Source: an uncultured Pirellulales bacterium
Lineage (GTDB): Bacteria > Planctomycetota > Planctomycetia > Pirellulales > Thermoguttaceae
DNA: 64,000 nt
Direction: 5' to 3'
Assembly (NCBI GenBank): GCA_938015445.1
Contig: CALLPE010000037.1
Span: 1 to 64,000, forward strand
Position numbers and translations under genes: made by a program. This document shows positions 29,175 through 38,311 of this stretch, piece after piece. The notes beneath the pieces were generated by a model. The model searched no databases. It saw only the letters and a program-made list of their open reading frames with translations, and was not told the origin of the DNA. Each line of letters opens with the position of its first letter. Position 1 is the stretch's first letter.

Positions 29175-29744
29175 ATGTACGACAAAGACGCACTTATCGG
29201 ATTGATGCGCCAAAAGGCGCTGCGTTTCGGGGAGTTCACATTGGCTTCGGGCAAGAAGGCCAACTATTACCTCGACGGCAAGCAGGTCACGCTCGATCCG
29301 GACGGTGCGCGCCTGATAGCAGAAGGCCTGCTGGACTTGCTCCTGGCAGCCGGACCGCTACCGGATGCCATTGGCGGGATGTCCATCGGTGCGGACCCCA
29401 TCACGGCGGCGGTAGTTACTATGTCGGCGGTTCGAGGGACGCCGCTACGGGGATTTATGGTGCGCAAGCAGCCCAAGGGACACGGTACCCAACAGTACAT
29501 CGAAGGGCCTGTTCAACCCGGCCAAGCAGTGGCGATCGTCGAAGACGTGGTCACCACGGGCGGCTCTTCGCTGTTGGCCATCGAGCGTGCCGAGGCATTT
29601 GGACTGATGGTGGTTCGGGTACTGGCAATCGTCGATCGCCTGGAAGGCGGAAGTGCAGAGTTCGCCCGCCGCGGTTATCCCTTCGCCAGCCTGCTGACGA
29701 TCCGCGATTTCGGCATCGAGCCGCCGGCAGCCGACCCGGCGTAG
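29175..29744 (+). CDS. pyrE: Orotate phosphoribosyltransferase
   Basis: A 189-residue enzyme joining orotate and PRPP to orotidine 5'-phosphate in pyrimidine synthesis. The PRPP-binding motif reads VAIVEDVVTTGGSSLLAIE (about residues 117-135); GEFTLASGKKANYYLDGK near 20-37 and RKQPKGHGT near 97-105 are typical of PyrE. ATG 29175 starts MYDKDALIGLM, the usual family start; the frame upstream to 29019 crosses the leader repeats. The gene stands alone, with its own promoter, divergent from the J-domain-like gene. Confidence 0.96.
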   Translation: MYDKDALIGLMRQKALRFGEFTLASGKKANYYLDGKQVTLDPDGARLIAEGLLDLLLAAGPLPDAIGGMSIGADPITAAVVTMSAVRGTPLRGFMVRKQPKGHGTQQYIEGPVQPGQAVAIVEDVVTTGGSSLLAIERAEAFGLMVVRVLAIVDRLEGGSAEFARRGYPFASLLTIRDFGIEPPAADPA

Positions 29745-29871
29745 GAGCTACCGCCAGCCGCTGCTGGATTCGGGTGATCCCCCTCGACGGCCTTCGTGCC
29801 ACGTGCTGCGCTTTGTGCACGTTGAAGTTGGGTGGTGGTGATCGGCCCTCGCCGTGGATTACGGGCGTCGG

Positions 29872-30420
29872 CTATTTGTCGAGAAACCCTTCCAAATCAG
29901 GGGCGATCTGTCCGGTCGGTTCGTGGTATAGCCATCCGCCGTTGCCGCTGGGTTGCTCCGGCGGAAACACCTCGGTGGCCGTCACGACCGACCGGCCTGT
30001 TACGGGATTGAGCGGTATGCCTGCCGGCAGGTACGGCCCGTGGGGATATTTGCTGCCTGGCGGGCCGGGAAGCCCTTCTCGATTGGTAGCGTAAATAAGC
30101 TGCGGCAACGAGCCTTCGTGGAGCACTGGCGGCCGGCCATCATGATCGAGTTTGTAGCGCTCGATTTGTCGGCGGAGCGTGTGCAGGTTCTCCAACAGCG
30201 CTGCGTGCTCGATGTGTCGGTTCATCGCCTCGATCAGCGGGATGCCGGCCGCAGCGACCACGGCAACAGCCACGGCCACGATCAGTGCGTCCAGCAGGGT
30301 CAATTCGCGCTGGCCACCCCGAAGCCGGCTTAACATATAGCCCAGAATGGCTACTCCCCCTACAACAGCAATGGCCAACCATTGGGAGTCGCCACCGAGA
30401 ATGTCGCCCACCTTGGACAT
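29872..30420 (-). CDS. Type II secretion/pseudopilin-like protein
   Basis: About 182 residues. A hydrophobic N-terminal stretch is followed by a pilin-like segment: ELTLLDALIVAVAVAVVAAA (about residues 39-58) with a Glu-containing helix N-terminus, and a helical region (LHTLRRQIERYKLDHDGRPP) leading to PYLPAGIPLNPVTG, the C-terminal pattern of Planctomycete GspG/GspH-like pseudopilins. It differs from classical pilins in having an extra membrane segment (residues 13-32) before the pilin helix and no canonical GFTLIE prepilin site. ATG 30420 is chosen; the ribosome site is weak. Confidence 0.7.
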   Translation of the reverse strand: MSKVGDILGGDSQWLAIAVVGGVAILGYMLSRLRGGQRELTLLDALIVAVAVAVVAAAGIPLIEAMNRHIEHAALLENLHTLRRQIERYKLDHDGRPPVLHEGSLPQLIYATNREGLPGPPGSKYPHGPYLPAGIPLNPVTGRSVVTATEVFPPEQPSGNGGWLYHEPTGQIAPDLEGFLDK

Positions 30421-30892
30421 GTGCCGCTCTGGCTCAGTTGTGCTGCACTTGGCGCCGACGACACCAGCCTGCATCCCGGCGGTCGTCAAACGCCCCATAT
30501 AGAAGGATAGTTTCCGCCAACGGCCAATGAGTCTGCCGAAGTGCCGACGGACAACCGTCGGCATCGCCCGGCGGAAAAAGCGGCACTACGCGGTGGGTAT
30601 GTGCCAGGCGGGCCAGAAATCAGCTAACCGATCGGCCGGCCCACTGCGCCATCGTGCCCGCGTTGCTGCAAGATGGTCCGGTTGTTGCAGTGCCGGTTGT
30701 CACAGTTCCGCCCAGCGTGCCGGCTGGGCGAATCGTACGCAATGAAGCGATTTTGCAGCGACAATGACCAGTGGCCCGCCGGCCATGCGGCCCAGTGCGG
30801 CACCGACCGATAGACTCTGCTGGGCTTGCGCGGCGACCGCTCACGCGCTACGGCCCGAGCGGCCGGTTGCAGTACGCTTACTTCTATTGTCG
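30421..30892. other. Spacer, no gene seen
   Basis: About 470 bp between the pseudopilin start and the FecR-type stop. Open frames on both strands are short and biased like noise; no RNA gene, promoter or repeat is recognised. Confidence 0.4.
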
Positions 30893-32317
30893 CTACCTCT
30901 GGTCGTCCTTTTTGCCCTCGGCCGACTTCTTCTCGTCGGCTTTGCTTTCGGACGACTTCTTGTCGTCCGTTTTGCTCTTGGACGATTTGTCGGCGGCAGC
31001 TTGGGCGGCGGCCGCTTTCTTGACGGCGGCTTGGGCGTCTGGGTCGAGCAACTTCATCACCCGCTGTTCCACTGCCGCACGCATCCGCTCCTGATACTCC
31101 TTCTGCACCTTCTCTTTATTAGATGGATCGTTCTTCAGCGCCTGGAACTGATCCTTCATAGCGTCTCGGACTTGCGCCTGGGCGTCGGCCACCGCGGTGT
31201 TGAGTTTCTCTACCAGCGCTTTTTGCTCGGCAGTGAGGATTTGATCCACTTGTTTTTTCAACTCAGCGCGGGCCTGTTCGACCAACCGACGCGCCTCTTG
31301 CTTTTGGGTCTCGGTGGCCTTGGGATCGAGTTTGGCTAAGGCCATAGCGGCGCGGACCTCGCGACGGTCGATCGTCTGGTCGACGGCGTCGGCCAGCTTC
31401 TTCTTTTGTTCGTCGCTCAGCCGCAGCGCGGCGGTCAGGCCCGGCAGCACCTTTTCCACCGCAAACGGTGCGCCTTTCTGTGTGAAGCCCAATACCGTGC
31501 CCGACGGCAGCCAGTTGCTCAAATCCCTGCTCTTGCCCCCGGTTGTTGTTTCCGCTCCGAAGACGGCCTGCACGCCGGCCGGCAAAACGCAGTGCTCGTC
31601 GGGGCTGTGGACTTCGACCATGCCGCTGGAAACGGCCACTGCCAGTACCAGAAGGCTGCGGAATTGCATCTGTTCATCTCCTTTCCCCTCGGTAGGCCAT
31701 AACTTCACCTGAAACTCAGTAGTGGCGGCGGTCACCGAGCCGGCCGCCGTATGAACGCACAAGGGCGGGGCTGCCCGAGGAACGCAAAACCGGCCCTCGC
31801 CTTCGAGCAGCTCGATCACTTGCGCACCAAGTTCGTTCCGCCCGCGGAAAACCGCCAAGGTAGAAGGCCCAAGCTCGGCCCGCGAACCTCCGGCCAAGCG
31901 AATCACTGCCGCCTGATTGCTGACGACGCGCAGCGTGTGGTTATCGGTGATGGAACTGACCGGCACACCAGCGACTTCGACCGTGCCGGCCATCAGGCGA
32001 TACCCCTGTTCCTGATCCCACTGTAACAGGCCGATGATGACCGCCACCAGCAGCACGCCCGCCGCGACGACAAACAGCGATCGCCGCAGCGCTCGGCGCG
32101 CCGGCCCGGCACTCTTGGCAGCCCGCACCGGCAAAACAGCCACTGCCGCTTCGCCCTGCCAGTAAATGGCCAACAGGGCATCTATATGGGCGGTTTCCCA
32201 CAGGGCTTCAGCGACGGCAGGGTGCTGGACTAACAGCCGGTCCAGCTCCGCTGCCTCGGCCTGGGTGATGCAGCCGTCCAAGTGCTTGTCGATGAGCTGT
32301 TCGGCCCGTCTGTCCAT
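30893..32317 (-). CDS. FecR-type anti-sigma/sensor membrane protein with charged helical tail
   Basis: A 474-residue protein. The cytoplasmic head (MDRRAEQLIDKHLDGCITQAEAAELDRLL) resembles anti-sigma/FecR N-termini; one transmembrane helix lies at about 79-100; a FecR-like beta domain follows (VEVAGVPVSSITDNHTLRV, LGPSTLAVF, VHTAAGSVTAATTEFQV). The outer part continues with a long helical region (about 300-430) with LSDEQKKKL and LTAEQKALV, reminiscent of the LTxxQ motif of Spy/CpxP stress proteins, and ends in a Lys/Ser/Asp/Glu tail. It starts 4 bp after the ECF sigma stop, so the two form a sigma/anti-sigma pair. Confidence 0.85.
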   Translation of the reverse strand: MDRRAEQLIDKHLDGCITQAEAAELDRLLVQHPAVAEALWETAHIDALLAIYWQGEAAVAVLPVRAAKSAGPARRALRRSLFVVAAGVLLVAVIIGLLQWDQEQGYRLMAGTVEVAGVPVSSITDNHTLRVVSNQAAVIRLAGGSRAELGPSTLAVFRGRNELGAQVIELLEGEGRFCVPRAAPPLCVHTAAGSVTAATTEFQVKLWPTEGKGDEQMQFRSLLVLAVAVSSGMVEVHSPDEHCVLPAGVQAVFGAETTTGGKSRDLSNWLPSGTVLGFTQKGAPFAVEKVLPGLTAALRLSDEQKKKLADAVDQTIDRREVRAAMALAKLDPKATETQKQEARRLVEQARAELKKQVDQILTAEQKALVEKLNTAVADAQAQVRDAMKDQFQALKNDPSNKEKVQKEYQERMRAAVEQRVMKLLDPDAQAAVKKAAAAQAAADKSSKSKTDDKKSSESKADEKKSAEGKKDDQR

Positions 32318-32321
32318 GTCG

Positions 32322-32840
32322 CTATCCCGCGTCTTGGCGCGCTAAGTAGCGCCGCATGCACTGCCGCAATGCGCCGCGCAGTCTCCACAGGGCTTGGTAC
32401 ACCGCCGCAATGGTCATGCCAAGATTTCGTGCAATAGTCTCGGGCGGCTGGCTTTGTCCGTACCGCATAGCCAGCAGACGGCGCGAGCGGTCGGGCAGCC
32501 GTGCCACACAGTGTTCCAGGGCCTCCAAGGTGGCCCGCTTGTCCGACGTCGCCCTTTCCGCCGCATCGGCCAGCGCTCGGATGGCTTCGGGCGAACACAG
32601 CAGCGGGCTACGCCGCTGGTTGTTGCGTTGCTCCAAGAGTTTCTTTGCGGCTACACCCCTGGCCCATGCCCCAAATGGCCTGCCAGGGTCGTACCGGGGA
32701 AACTCGCGCCACAGGATGACCACAGTCTCTTGAAAGACGTCTTCGCGCGCATGGGCATCTCGGACCACCGCGCCGATAAAGGCGCGCAGCTCCGCTTCGT
32801 GCCGCACAAATAGCCGCAAAAAGTCCTCCTGTTGGTGCAT
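32322..32840 (-). CDS. ECF RNA polymerase sigma factor (Rhodopirellula/Verrucomicrobium type)
   Basis: A 172-residue sigma-70-family factor. Region 2 reads ARAEDVFQETVVILWREFPRYDP-like (residues about 30-54, here HAREDVFQETVVILW) and region 4 is RLPDRSRRLLAMRYGQ with the helix-turn-helix PETIARNLGMTIAAVYQALWRLR. The style is that of the Planctomycete-enriched ECF subgroup. ATG 32840 is chosen over frame starts up to 33002, because AGGAAAG lies 9 nt upstream. It is followed after 4 bp by the FecR-type protein, its probable regulator. The promoter is not obvious; a repeated ACATACTGCCC pair lies at 32933-32975. Confidence 0.92.
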   Translation of the reverse strand: MHQQEDFLRLFVRHEAELRAFIGAVVRDAHAREDVFQETVVILWREFPRYDPGRPFGAWARGVAAKKLLEQRNNQRRSPLLCSPEAIRALADAAERATSDKRATLEALEHCVARLPDRSRRLLAMRYGQSQPPETIARNLGMTIAAVYQALWRLRGALRQCMRRYLARQDAG

Positions 32841-33142
32841 TGCTGCTGACTTTCCTAATTGTTCTTGAGCCTGAAAGCCCAAATTCAACGCCAATTCCGA
32901 CATAGATTTTCCATAAAGCCGCGCAGCATTTACATACTGCCCATACATACCTGTCCAGTCGCAACACATACTGCCCGGTCGCAACACGACAATGCCGACC
33001 ATCTTGTGCTGTGGCCGTTAACCCCTGGCGAATACCTGTCGGAGGGAAAGCAGACGTAAGTTATTTCACATGTAGCAGTTATGACGATTTCGCGCGTGCC
33101 GTTCCGCTGCAATCTATCCACACCCGGCCCGACTGCTGCCGA

Positions 33143-33408
33143 GTAAATATTCGCCCAACACGTTAGGCAATTTGGGCAATTTTCAGCAACTCACTGTTTC
33201 ACAAAGGGTCGGGGCAAATCGGCTGCTTACGCCGGGAAATTTGGGGAAGCGAATACCGCCTATGAGAATCGTCCTTCGTCCCATCGAGCTGCCCACACTG
33301 GGGCATTTGGGGAAGCGAATACCGATGGCTTTGGTTTTGAAACCCGGCTTGCGCTGCTCAGTCCCGGCAACTTGGGTAGGCGAATACAAGCCATGGCCGA
33401 ATATTTAC
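33143..33408. repeat. Motif array with flanking inverted repeats upstream of cimA
   Basis: A 20-bp motif ATTTGGGGAAGCGAATACCG occurs exactly at 33239-33258 and 33305-33324 (66 bp apart), with a variant AACTTGGGTAGGCGAATACA at 33369-33388 (64 bp on) and a partial AATTTGGGCAA at 33169-33179. An 11-bp perfect inverted repeat, GTAAATATTCG at 33143-33153 and CGAATATTTAC at 33398-33408, encloses the array. Another GGCGAATACC lies outside at 33028-33037. The sequence between motifs is not conserved, so these look like sites and not a simple duplication. Confidence 0.75.
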
Positions 33409-33422
33409 TTTCGGCGGTGCGA

Positions 33423-33451
33423 TTGACAGTACTGCCGGGCTGAGATAAACT
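33423..33451 (+). promoter_or_regulatory. Predicted promoter of the cimA leader transcript
   Basis: Perfect TTGACA (33423-33428), 17-nt spacer, TAAACT (33446-33451). Transcription near 33458 gives a leader of about 210 nt before cimA that contains the leader peptide and attenuator. Confidence 0.75.
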
Positions 33452-33486
33452 CCATTAGTCGATTTGCGATACGAGTCGATAGCGCG

Positions 33487-33570
33487 ATGAAAAGCTTGGC
33501 CGTCAATCCGTTTGCCCGAGCGCTCAATGCTGCAATAGGCATTGCGGGCATCATTATTATTGCGGATTGA
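33487..33570 (+). CDS. Isoleucine-rich leader peptide of the cimA attenuator
   Basis: A 27-codon frame, too short for ordinary gene calling: MKSLAVNPFARALN then AAIGIAGIIIIAD and TGA. Ile codons are at positions 17, 19 and 22-25, four of them in a row just before the stop. It lies 36 nt after the promoter -10 and 98 nt before cimA, and its second half overlaps hairpin-forming sequence, the layout of enteric ilv/leu/his leader peptides. Isoleucine is the end product of the citramalate route. The ribosome site is weak (CGAG about 11 nt upstream), the one poor element. Confidence 0.78.
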   Translation: MKSLAVNPFARALNAAIGIAGIIIIAD

Positions 33571-33649
33571 CGGCCGCAAGGGCTTTCGTTGCTCGATCGG
33601 CATAGCACAAGCCCTGAGGCCGGATGTGGCTTCGGGGCTTTTTTGTTTT
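33498..33649 (+). terminator. Transcription attenuator of cimA: pause, antiterminator and terminator hairpins
   Basis: Terminator: 33609-33640, a 13-bp stem (two G-T pairs) AAGCCCTGAGGCC / GGCTTCGGGGCTT with loop GGATGT, then TTTTGTTTTG. Pause hairpin 1:2: GGCCGTCAATCCG (33498-33510) is perfectly complementary to CGGATTGACGGCC (33563-33575). Antiterminator 2:3: GGCC (33572-33575) and AAGGGCTT (33578-33585) can pair with AAGCCCT (33609-33615) and GGCC (33618-33621). A ribosome stalled at the Ile run (33550-33561) would block strand 1 and free strand 2 for the antiterminator; fluent translation would favour the terminator. Pairings are read directly; the regulatory logic is inferred. Confidence 0.8.
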
Positions 33650-33668
33650 GTGAGGTGAGGCGGCAGTT

Positions 33669-35354
33669 ATGCGTCGCATTGCAGTTTACGACACCACCTT
33701 GCGCGACGGCGCGCAAGCCGAGGGCATCAGCTTCTCCCTTCAGGACAAACTCGCACTGACCCGCCGGCTGGACGAACTGGGCTTCGATTACGTCGAGGGC
33801 GGCTATCCGGCCTCCAACGAAAAAGACGCCCAATACTTCCAGCAAGTGCGCCGATTGGAGCTGAAACACGTCCGGGTGTGCGCCTTCGGGATGACACGCC
33901 GCAAAGGCACCCCTGTGGAGCAAGACGAGGGTATTAAAGCCTTGCTGCACTCCGGCGCGCAAACTTTGACCATCGTGGGCAAGACATCGGCGTTTCATGT
34001 CCGCGAAGTGCTGCGCACCTCGCTGGAAGAAAACCTGGCAATGATCGCCGATAGCGTGCAGTACCTGACCGCCGCAGGTCGGGAAGTGATCTTCGACGCC
34101 GAACACTTCTTCGACGCCTTCGGCCAACACCCCGACTACGCCTTGCAGGCGCTCGCCGCAGCCGTGCAGGCCGGCGCAAAATGCGTGGTACTGTGCGACA
34201 CCAACGGCGGCAGTATGCCGGAGCAGGTCGCCGAGGCGACGCGAACAGTGGTACAGCGGCTCGCAGTGCCGGTGGGCATTCATTGCCACAACGATTGCGA
34301 TTTGGCTGTGGCCAACACACTGGCGGCAGTGGAGGCCGGGGCAGTGCATGTGCAAGGAACCATCAACGGCTTCGGCGAGCGATGCGGCAACGCCGATCTG
34401 ATCTCGGTGGTAGCGAATCTGGCGCTGAAGAAGCAGGGCTATCAGGTCCTTTCGCCCGAAAGCGTGCGCCGGCTTACCGAGTTGTCGCGCTACGTTTACG
34501 AGATGGTCAACGTGAACTTCCGTGCCAACCAACCTTTCGTGGGCAAAAGCGCTTTCGCCCACAAAGGCGGCATGCATGTTAGCGGCGTTATCCGTTCGGC
34601 AGCCAGCTACGAGCACATCGACCCACAACTGGTAGGCAACGAACGGCGGATACTGGTCAGCGAGCTATCGGGCCGGTCGAACATCGCCGCCCTGGCCAGC
34701 CGCTTCAACATCCGCCAGGACCCGAAATTGATGGAACGCATCCTGGCCCGCGTGGTCTCGATGGAAAACGCCGGTTACCAGTTCGAGGCTGCCGACGGTT
34801 CCTTCGACCTGCTGGTGCGCAAGTGCATGGGGAAGTTCCGTCCGCACTTCGAGCGGCTTTCGTACCACGTGCGCATCGAAACCGGCCCGGACAGCCAAAT
34901 CCGCACTGAAGCGACAGTGAAAATCCGCATCGGCGACCAAATCCGCCACGAGGTGGCCGAGGGCGACGGCCCAGTCAACGCCCTGGACAAAGCCATGCGC
35001 AAGGCGCTGAACGGGTCGTTTCCCAATCTGCGCAAGCTACACCTGGTGGACTACAAGGTACGGGTAATCAACTCCGAGGCCGCCACCGCGGCTGGGGTGC
35101 GCGTGGTCATCGAAAGCCAGGACGAGGACGACGTGTGGGGCACCGTGGGAGTCAGCGAGAACATAATCGAGGCCAGTTGGATCGCCCTGGTCGACAGCTT
35201 CGAGTACAAACTGTGCAAAGACGAAGAAAAGCTGGCTGCCGGCGACGTTTCGCAACATGCCGCACAGCAAGGCGAGTCGGCTTCGGCGGACCAGGACGGC
35301 CCGACCCATGCAGCCCAAAAACAGGCCCATCCGCAAGCGACCGCAGCCGGATGA
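33669..35354 (+). CDS. cimA: (R)-citramalate synthase
   Basis: A 561-residue enzyme condensing pyruvate and acetyl-CoA to (R)-citramalate, the first step of the threonine-independent route to 2-oxobutyrate and isoleucine. The HMGL-like barrel has [15 protein letters not shown] at residues 6-20, [11 protein letters not shown], and metal ligands in [15 protein letters not shown] (about 198-212). A C-terminal LeuA-type allosteric domain follows (residues about 400-530, with [18 protein letters not shown] and [19 protein letters not shown]), the usual site of end-product inhibition. The tail is Gln/Ala-rich. GAGG lies 8 nt upstream of ATG. The adjacent Ile attenuator supports CimA over plain 2-isopropylmalate synthase. 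Confidence 0.95.
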   Translation: MRRIAVYDTTLRDGAQAEGISFSLQDKLALTRRLDELGFDYVEGGYPASNEKDAQYFQQVRRLELKHVRVCAFGMTRRKGTPVEQDEGIKALLHSGAQTLTIVGKTSAFHVREVLRTSLEENLAMIADSVQYLTAAGREVIFDAEHFFDAFGQHPDYALQALAAAVQAGAKCVVLCDTNGGSMPEQVAEATRTVVQRLAVPVGIHCHNDCDLAVANTLAAVEAGAVHVQGTINGFGERCGNADLISVVANLALKKQGYQVLSPESVRRLTELSRYVYEMVNVNFRANQPFVGKSAFAHKGGMHVSGVIRSAASYEHIDPQLVGNERRILVSELSGRSNIAALASRFNIRQDPKLMERILARVVSMENAGYQFEAADGSFDLLVRKCMGKFRPHFERLSYHVRIETGPDSQIRTEATVKIRIGDQIRHEVAEGDGPVNALDKAMRKALNGSFPNLRKLHLVDYKVRVINSEAATAAGVRVVIESQDEDDVWGTVGVSENIIEASWIALVDSFEYKLCKDEEKLAAGDVSQHAAQQGESASADQDGPTHAAQKQAHPQATAAG

Positions 35355-35631
35355 CCGTCGTGCAGCTTATGCGCGTATTGCTTGCATGTGCACAATCCGG
35401 ATGTGACCGTCGCTTGCTTCTACGCGATCTGGCTGGCGCCATCTGGCTGGCGCTTGCACGTGCAGGATTTGTCGGATTTTTTGCACGGGGAAGATTGGCC
35501 GGGTGTCTGCACCGGCAGGATTTGCCCAGCAACAGTAACGGTTTTCCCAGTCGAGCAGTCCGCCGCAAATCACCGCAAAGAGCAAGGCGCACAACGCCGC
35601 ACCGAAGACAGCGGTCCCCTGGCCAATTGAC

Positions 35632-37866
35632 TCACGCGGCTGCGGCCGGGGCCGGCCGACCGCGCGGCAGACCGGTGCTCAGGGCCTTAGCCTGCTGTTC
35701 TGGCTTGGGCGTCAGGCGGTTGGAGACCAGCGCCTCGAACACCAGAGCCACCAGCACTGCCGTGAGGAACAAGCCCCACAGGCTTTGTCCTTCCCGCAGC
35801 GATTTGAACGTGCTGCTCAGGTCTTCGGGATCGTCGGCCCATACCAACGGCGTGATCCCGAATTGCTGCTGCAACTGCTGGCGGTCGATCTTCTCCGGCA
35901 GGGCTTCGTCGGGATCGACGTTCACCGAATACGGCACCTGCAAAGGACGGCTGCTGTCTAAAACTCGCAGCACATACACGCCCGGCTCATAAGTGTTCTC
36001 GTAGCGAAAAACCTGCCCTTTGCCGTCCGGGGCACTGTGGCTGCGCAGGCGGAAGGTTTCCCCGCCGGGAGGGAGCACTTCGATACTCACGGGAGCAGGC
36101 TCTTCGGGCAGGGCCAATTCCAGCGGGGTGCCGGCCAACGTATCGTACCGCTGATGTTCCACGCCGGCCAGATGGAATGTCAGCCGGGCCACCAGCGGCA
36201 GGAAGATCGGCCGCAGCGGCAGATTCGTCCAGCCCACGTGCGCCCCGGTGCCGATGAAAATGACTTTCCCTTGGCCCACCTCGCGCTCTACGATCAGCGG
36301 CTGGCCGTCGTCGAGGCGGGCCAATATCCGTGCCGCAGGTGAAGCACCCGCGTCGATGACCACATGCTTGTACGCCAACACGCTGGTGTAAAGCGACGGC
36401 GGGTCCACAAGCGCTTTGAAGGCCGGATACTGCTTGTCCAGTTGGGCGATGTGCCAACTGTCGCGCCCATCTGGCGGCGCGGGCGTGCGCACTTCCAGCA
36501 ACGGCGCCGGCAGCAGTGTGCCGCCGGCCTGCTGGTTCATCAGGTTATAAGCCTCGGGCTTGACGTTCTCCCCGCTAAACCACACCAGATTCCCGCGCCG
36601 CTCCACGTAGCTGCGGAGCCGCTGAGCGATTTCTTCGCTAGGGGCAGGCAGGTTCACGCAATAGATGACCTTGTATTTTTCCAGCGGTTCGGAAGCCAGT
36701 TCCCCAGCCGTCAGGGTCGAAACCTGCAACGCCCACTGCCCCTCCTTGCCCGGCGCCAGCGCCAGCTCTAAATAATACGTGTCTTCCAGATAAGGGATTT
36801 CGTGTCGCGCGGGCTTGACGATCGCCACGGGAATGCCTTGGTCAACTTCCATGGCGAAGAAGCGGCGGTTGTCCAGCGTCGAGCCATCGCTGCCGGCCAG
36901 CCGCACTTCGCCCCGATGCAAACCGCCGCGCTCGAAAGCAAATGAAAACTCGTGTTTGGCAGTAGCTCCCGGCGGTAGGTTGATGGCCGGGCTGGCGGCG
37001 ATCTTCGTGCCATCGACGTGCAACTCCAGCACAGCCGATTGCGGCACCGTGGCGGCGTTGAACAGATCGACTATGGCCTTGACGGGCACGCCTGCTACCG
37101 GCACGGCCGTCTCCAAAGTCACCCGCTGGATGGCCACGTTGGGCTTCGGCGCCCGATTGCAATCTACGCAAATCACCGGGATTCGCAACGTCTTGAGCTG
37201 CTCCTCGGTCAATTGGCCTTCCTCGGCCGCCGACTGACCGGGATTTTGCAATCCTTCCCACGACAGGGCCTGAAAGTCGCTAATCACGTAGATCTGCTTG
37301 TTGACCGCCGTCGAGGCGGCCAGCACTTCGCGTGCCCGCTGCACCAACTGCGCCAAGTTGGCCCGCTGGTAGCTCACCCGCGCTTCGCCGAGCAATTGCA
37401 GAACTTTCTCTTGCGACCGCTCCAGTCGCTCCTCGCCCCGGACCGGCCCGCCGGTAAGCCACAGCGCCACCAGGTCGCCGTCGCCAAGCTCGTCGAGCAC
37501 TTGTCGGGCAGCGCCGAGGGCCACATCGAATCGCGGGCGCTGGGGGTCGATCATCCCCATGCTGGCCGAATTATCCAAGATTATCACCACTGCCGCTCGT
37601 GCTCCGCCTGCCAACAGAGTACCCAGATGAGTGACCGTCGGTTTGGCCAGCCCGAAAGCAATCAGCACCAACACCGCCGCGCGGAGCAACATCAAAAACA
37701 CATCGTGGATTTGTTTCCGCCGCCGAGTCTTCTCGACGCTGATCTTCAGGAAACGCAGCGTGGGGAAAGGCAAGTCCTTGACCTTTTGCCGGTTGATCAT
37801 GTGCAAGATCACCGGTATCGCCGCGGCCAAAGCAGCTAACAAGAATGGTAGTTCCAGAAAAGTCAT
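35632..37866 (-). CDS. BatA/VWA-domain membrane protein
   Basis: A 744-residue protein. An N-terminal BatA-type segment (MTFLELPFLLAALAAAIPVILHMINRQK) is followed by a second helix (about 59-75) and a von Willebrand A domain whose MIDAS begins DNSAS at residues 98-102. After about residue 250 come a CARDB-like beta domain (VPVKAIVDLFNAATVPQSAV), a class I glutamine-amidotransferase-like region (about 380-560, VIDAGASPAARILARL) and a final membrane helix (LFLTAVLVALVFEALVSNRL). This is the usual domain order of the Planctomycete proteins encoded with MoxR/BatA clusters; no moxR gene adjoins it here. Probably involved in envelope protein assembly. Confidence 0.88.
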   Translation of the reverse strand: MTFLELPFLLAALAAAIPVILHMINRQKVKDLPFPTLRFLKISVEKTRRRKQIHDVFLMLLRAAVLVLIAFGLAKPTVTHLGTLLAGGARAAVVIILDNSASMGMIDPQRPRFDVALGAARQVLDELGDGDLVALWLTGGPVRGEERLERSQEKVLQLLGEARVSYQRANLAQLVQRAREVLAASTAVNKQIYVISDFQALSWEGLQNPGQSAAEEGQLTEEQLKTLRIPVICVDCNRAPKPNVAIQRVTLETAVPVAGVPVKAIVDLFNAATVPQSAVLELHVDGTKIAASPAINLPPGATAKHEFSFAFERGGLHRGEVRLAGSDGSTLDNRRFFAMEVDQGIPVAIVKPARHEIPYLEDTYYLELALAPGKEGQWALQVSTLTAGELASEPLEKYKVIYCVNLPAPSEEIAQRLRSYVERRGNLVWFSGENVKPEAYNLMNQQAGGTLLPAPLLEVRTPAPPDGRDSWHIAQLDKQYPAFKALVDPPSLYTSVLAYKHVVIDAGASPAARILARLDDGQPLIVEREVGQGKVIFIGTGAHVGWTNLPLRPIFLPLVARLTFHLAGVEHQRYDTLAGTPLELALPEEPAPVSIEVLPPGGETFRLRSHSAPDGKGQVFRYENTYEPGVYVLRVLDSSRPLQVPYSVNVDPDEALPEKIDRQQLQQQFGITPLVWADDPEDLSSTFKSLREGQSLWGLFLTAVLVALVFEALVSNRLTPKPEQQAKALSTGLPRGRPAPAAAA

Positions 37867-38212
37867 CGGTCAGCCTTGCTCTCTGCTCCGCCCTGCCCCT
37901 GGATCGAAGCTGCCGGCCCCAAGAGCTGCCGGCAAACAGCCCAAATATTCCCGCTTGCTCTCATAATGCCCATCGTCACGTATCGCCTCACGTTGTATTT
38001 TACGTTCCGGCGCAATGGCTTTCATCTGTTGCGGCAGGACCGCGATGCGACGAACTTACGTCCGCCGCCATAACGGGTGAATCGCGCGGTGCCATAATCG
38101 CTGAATTGTCTGCCGTCGAAAAGCTAGCTTCGCTTTCTATACCCGCCATGCGGCGGATCGGCAGTGTCCGCTGTGCTTGCCCGCTGAACCGCGAATCTCC
38201 GACAAAATCCAC
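37867..38212. other. Spacer, no gene seen
   Basis: About 350 bp between the divergent BatA/VWA and PEP-CTERM genes. Short open frames only; no RNA gene recognised. Confidence 0.4.
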
Positions 38213-38240
38213 TTGAAAGTCGATTTAATCCGACTAAGAT
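38213..38240 (+). promoter_or_regulatory. Predicted promoter and leader hairpin of the PEP-CTERM gene
   Basis: TTGAAA (38213-38218), 16-nt spacer, TAAGAT (38235-38240). Just downstream, GTTGCCC (38250-38256) and GGGCAAC (38266-38272) form a 7-bp hairpin in the untranslated leader, without a following T-run. Confidence 0.5.
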
Positions 38241-38311
38241 ACTAAATTGGTTGCCCTATCGGTGTGGGCAACATATGGGTGGTGGTCAGTGATTCAGAGA
38301 AGGGGTAGCAG

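Noticed and set aside
33405-34628. 407-residue minus-strand frame opposite cimA
   Set aside because: Antisense shadow; cimA motifs and its leader account for the region.
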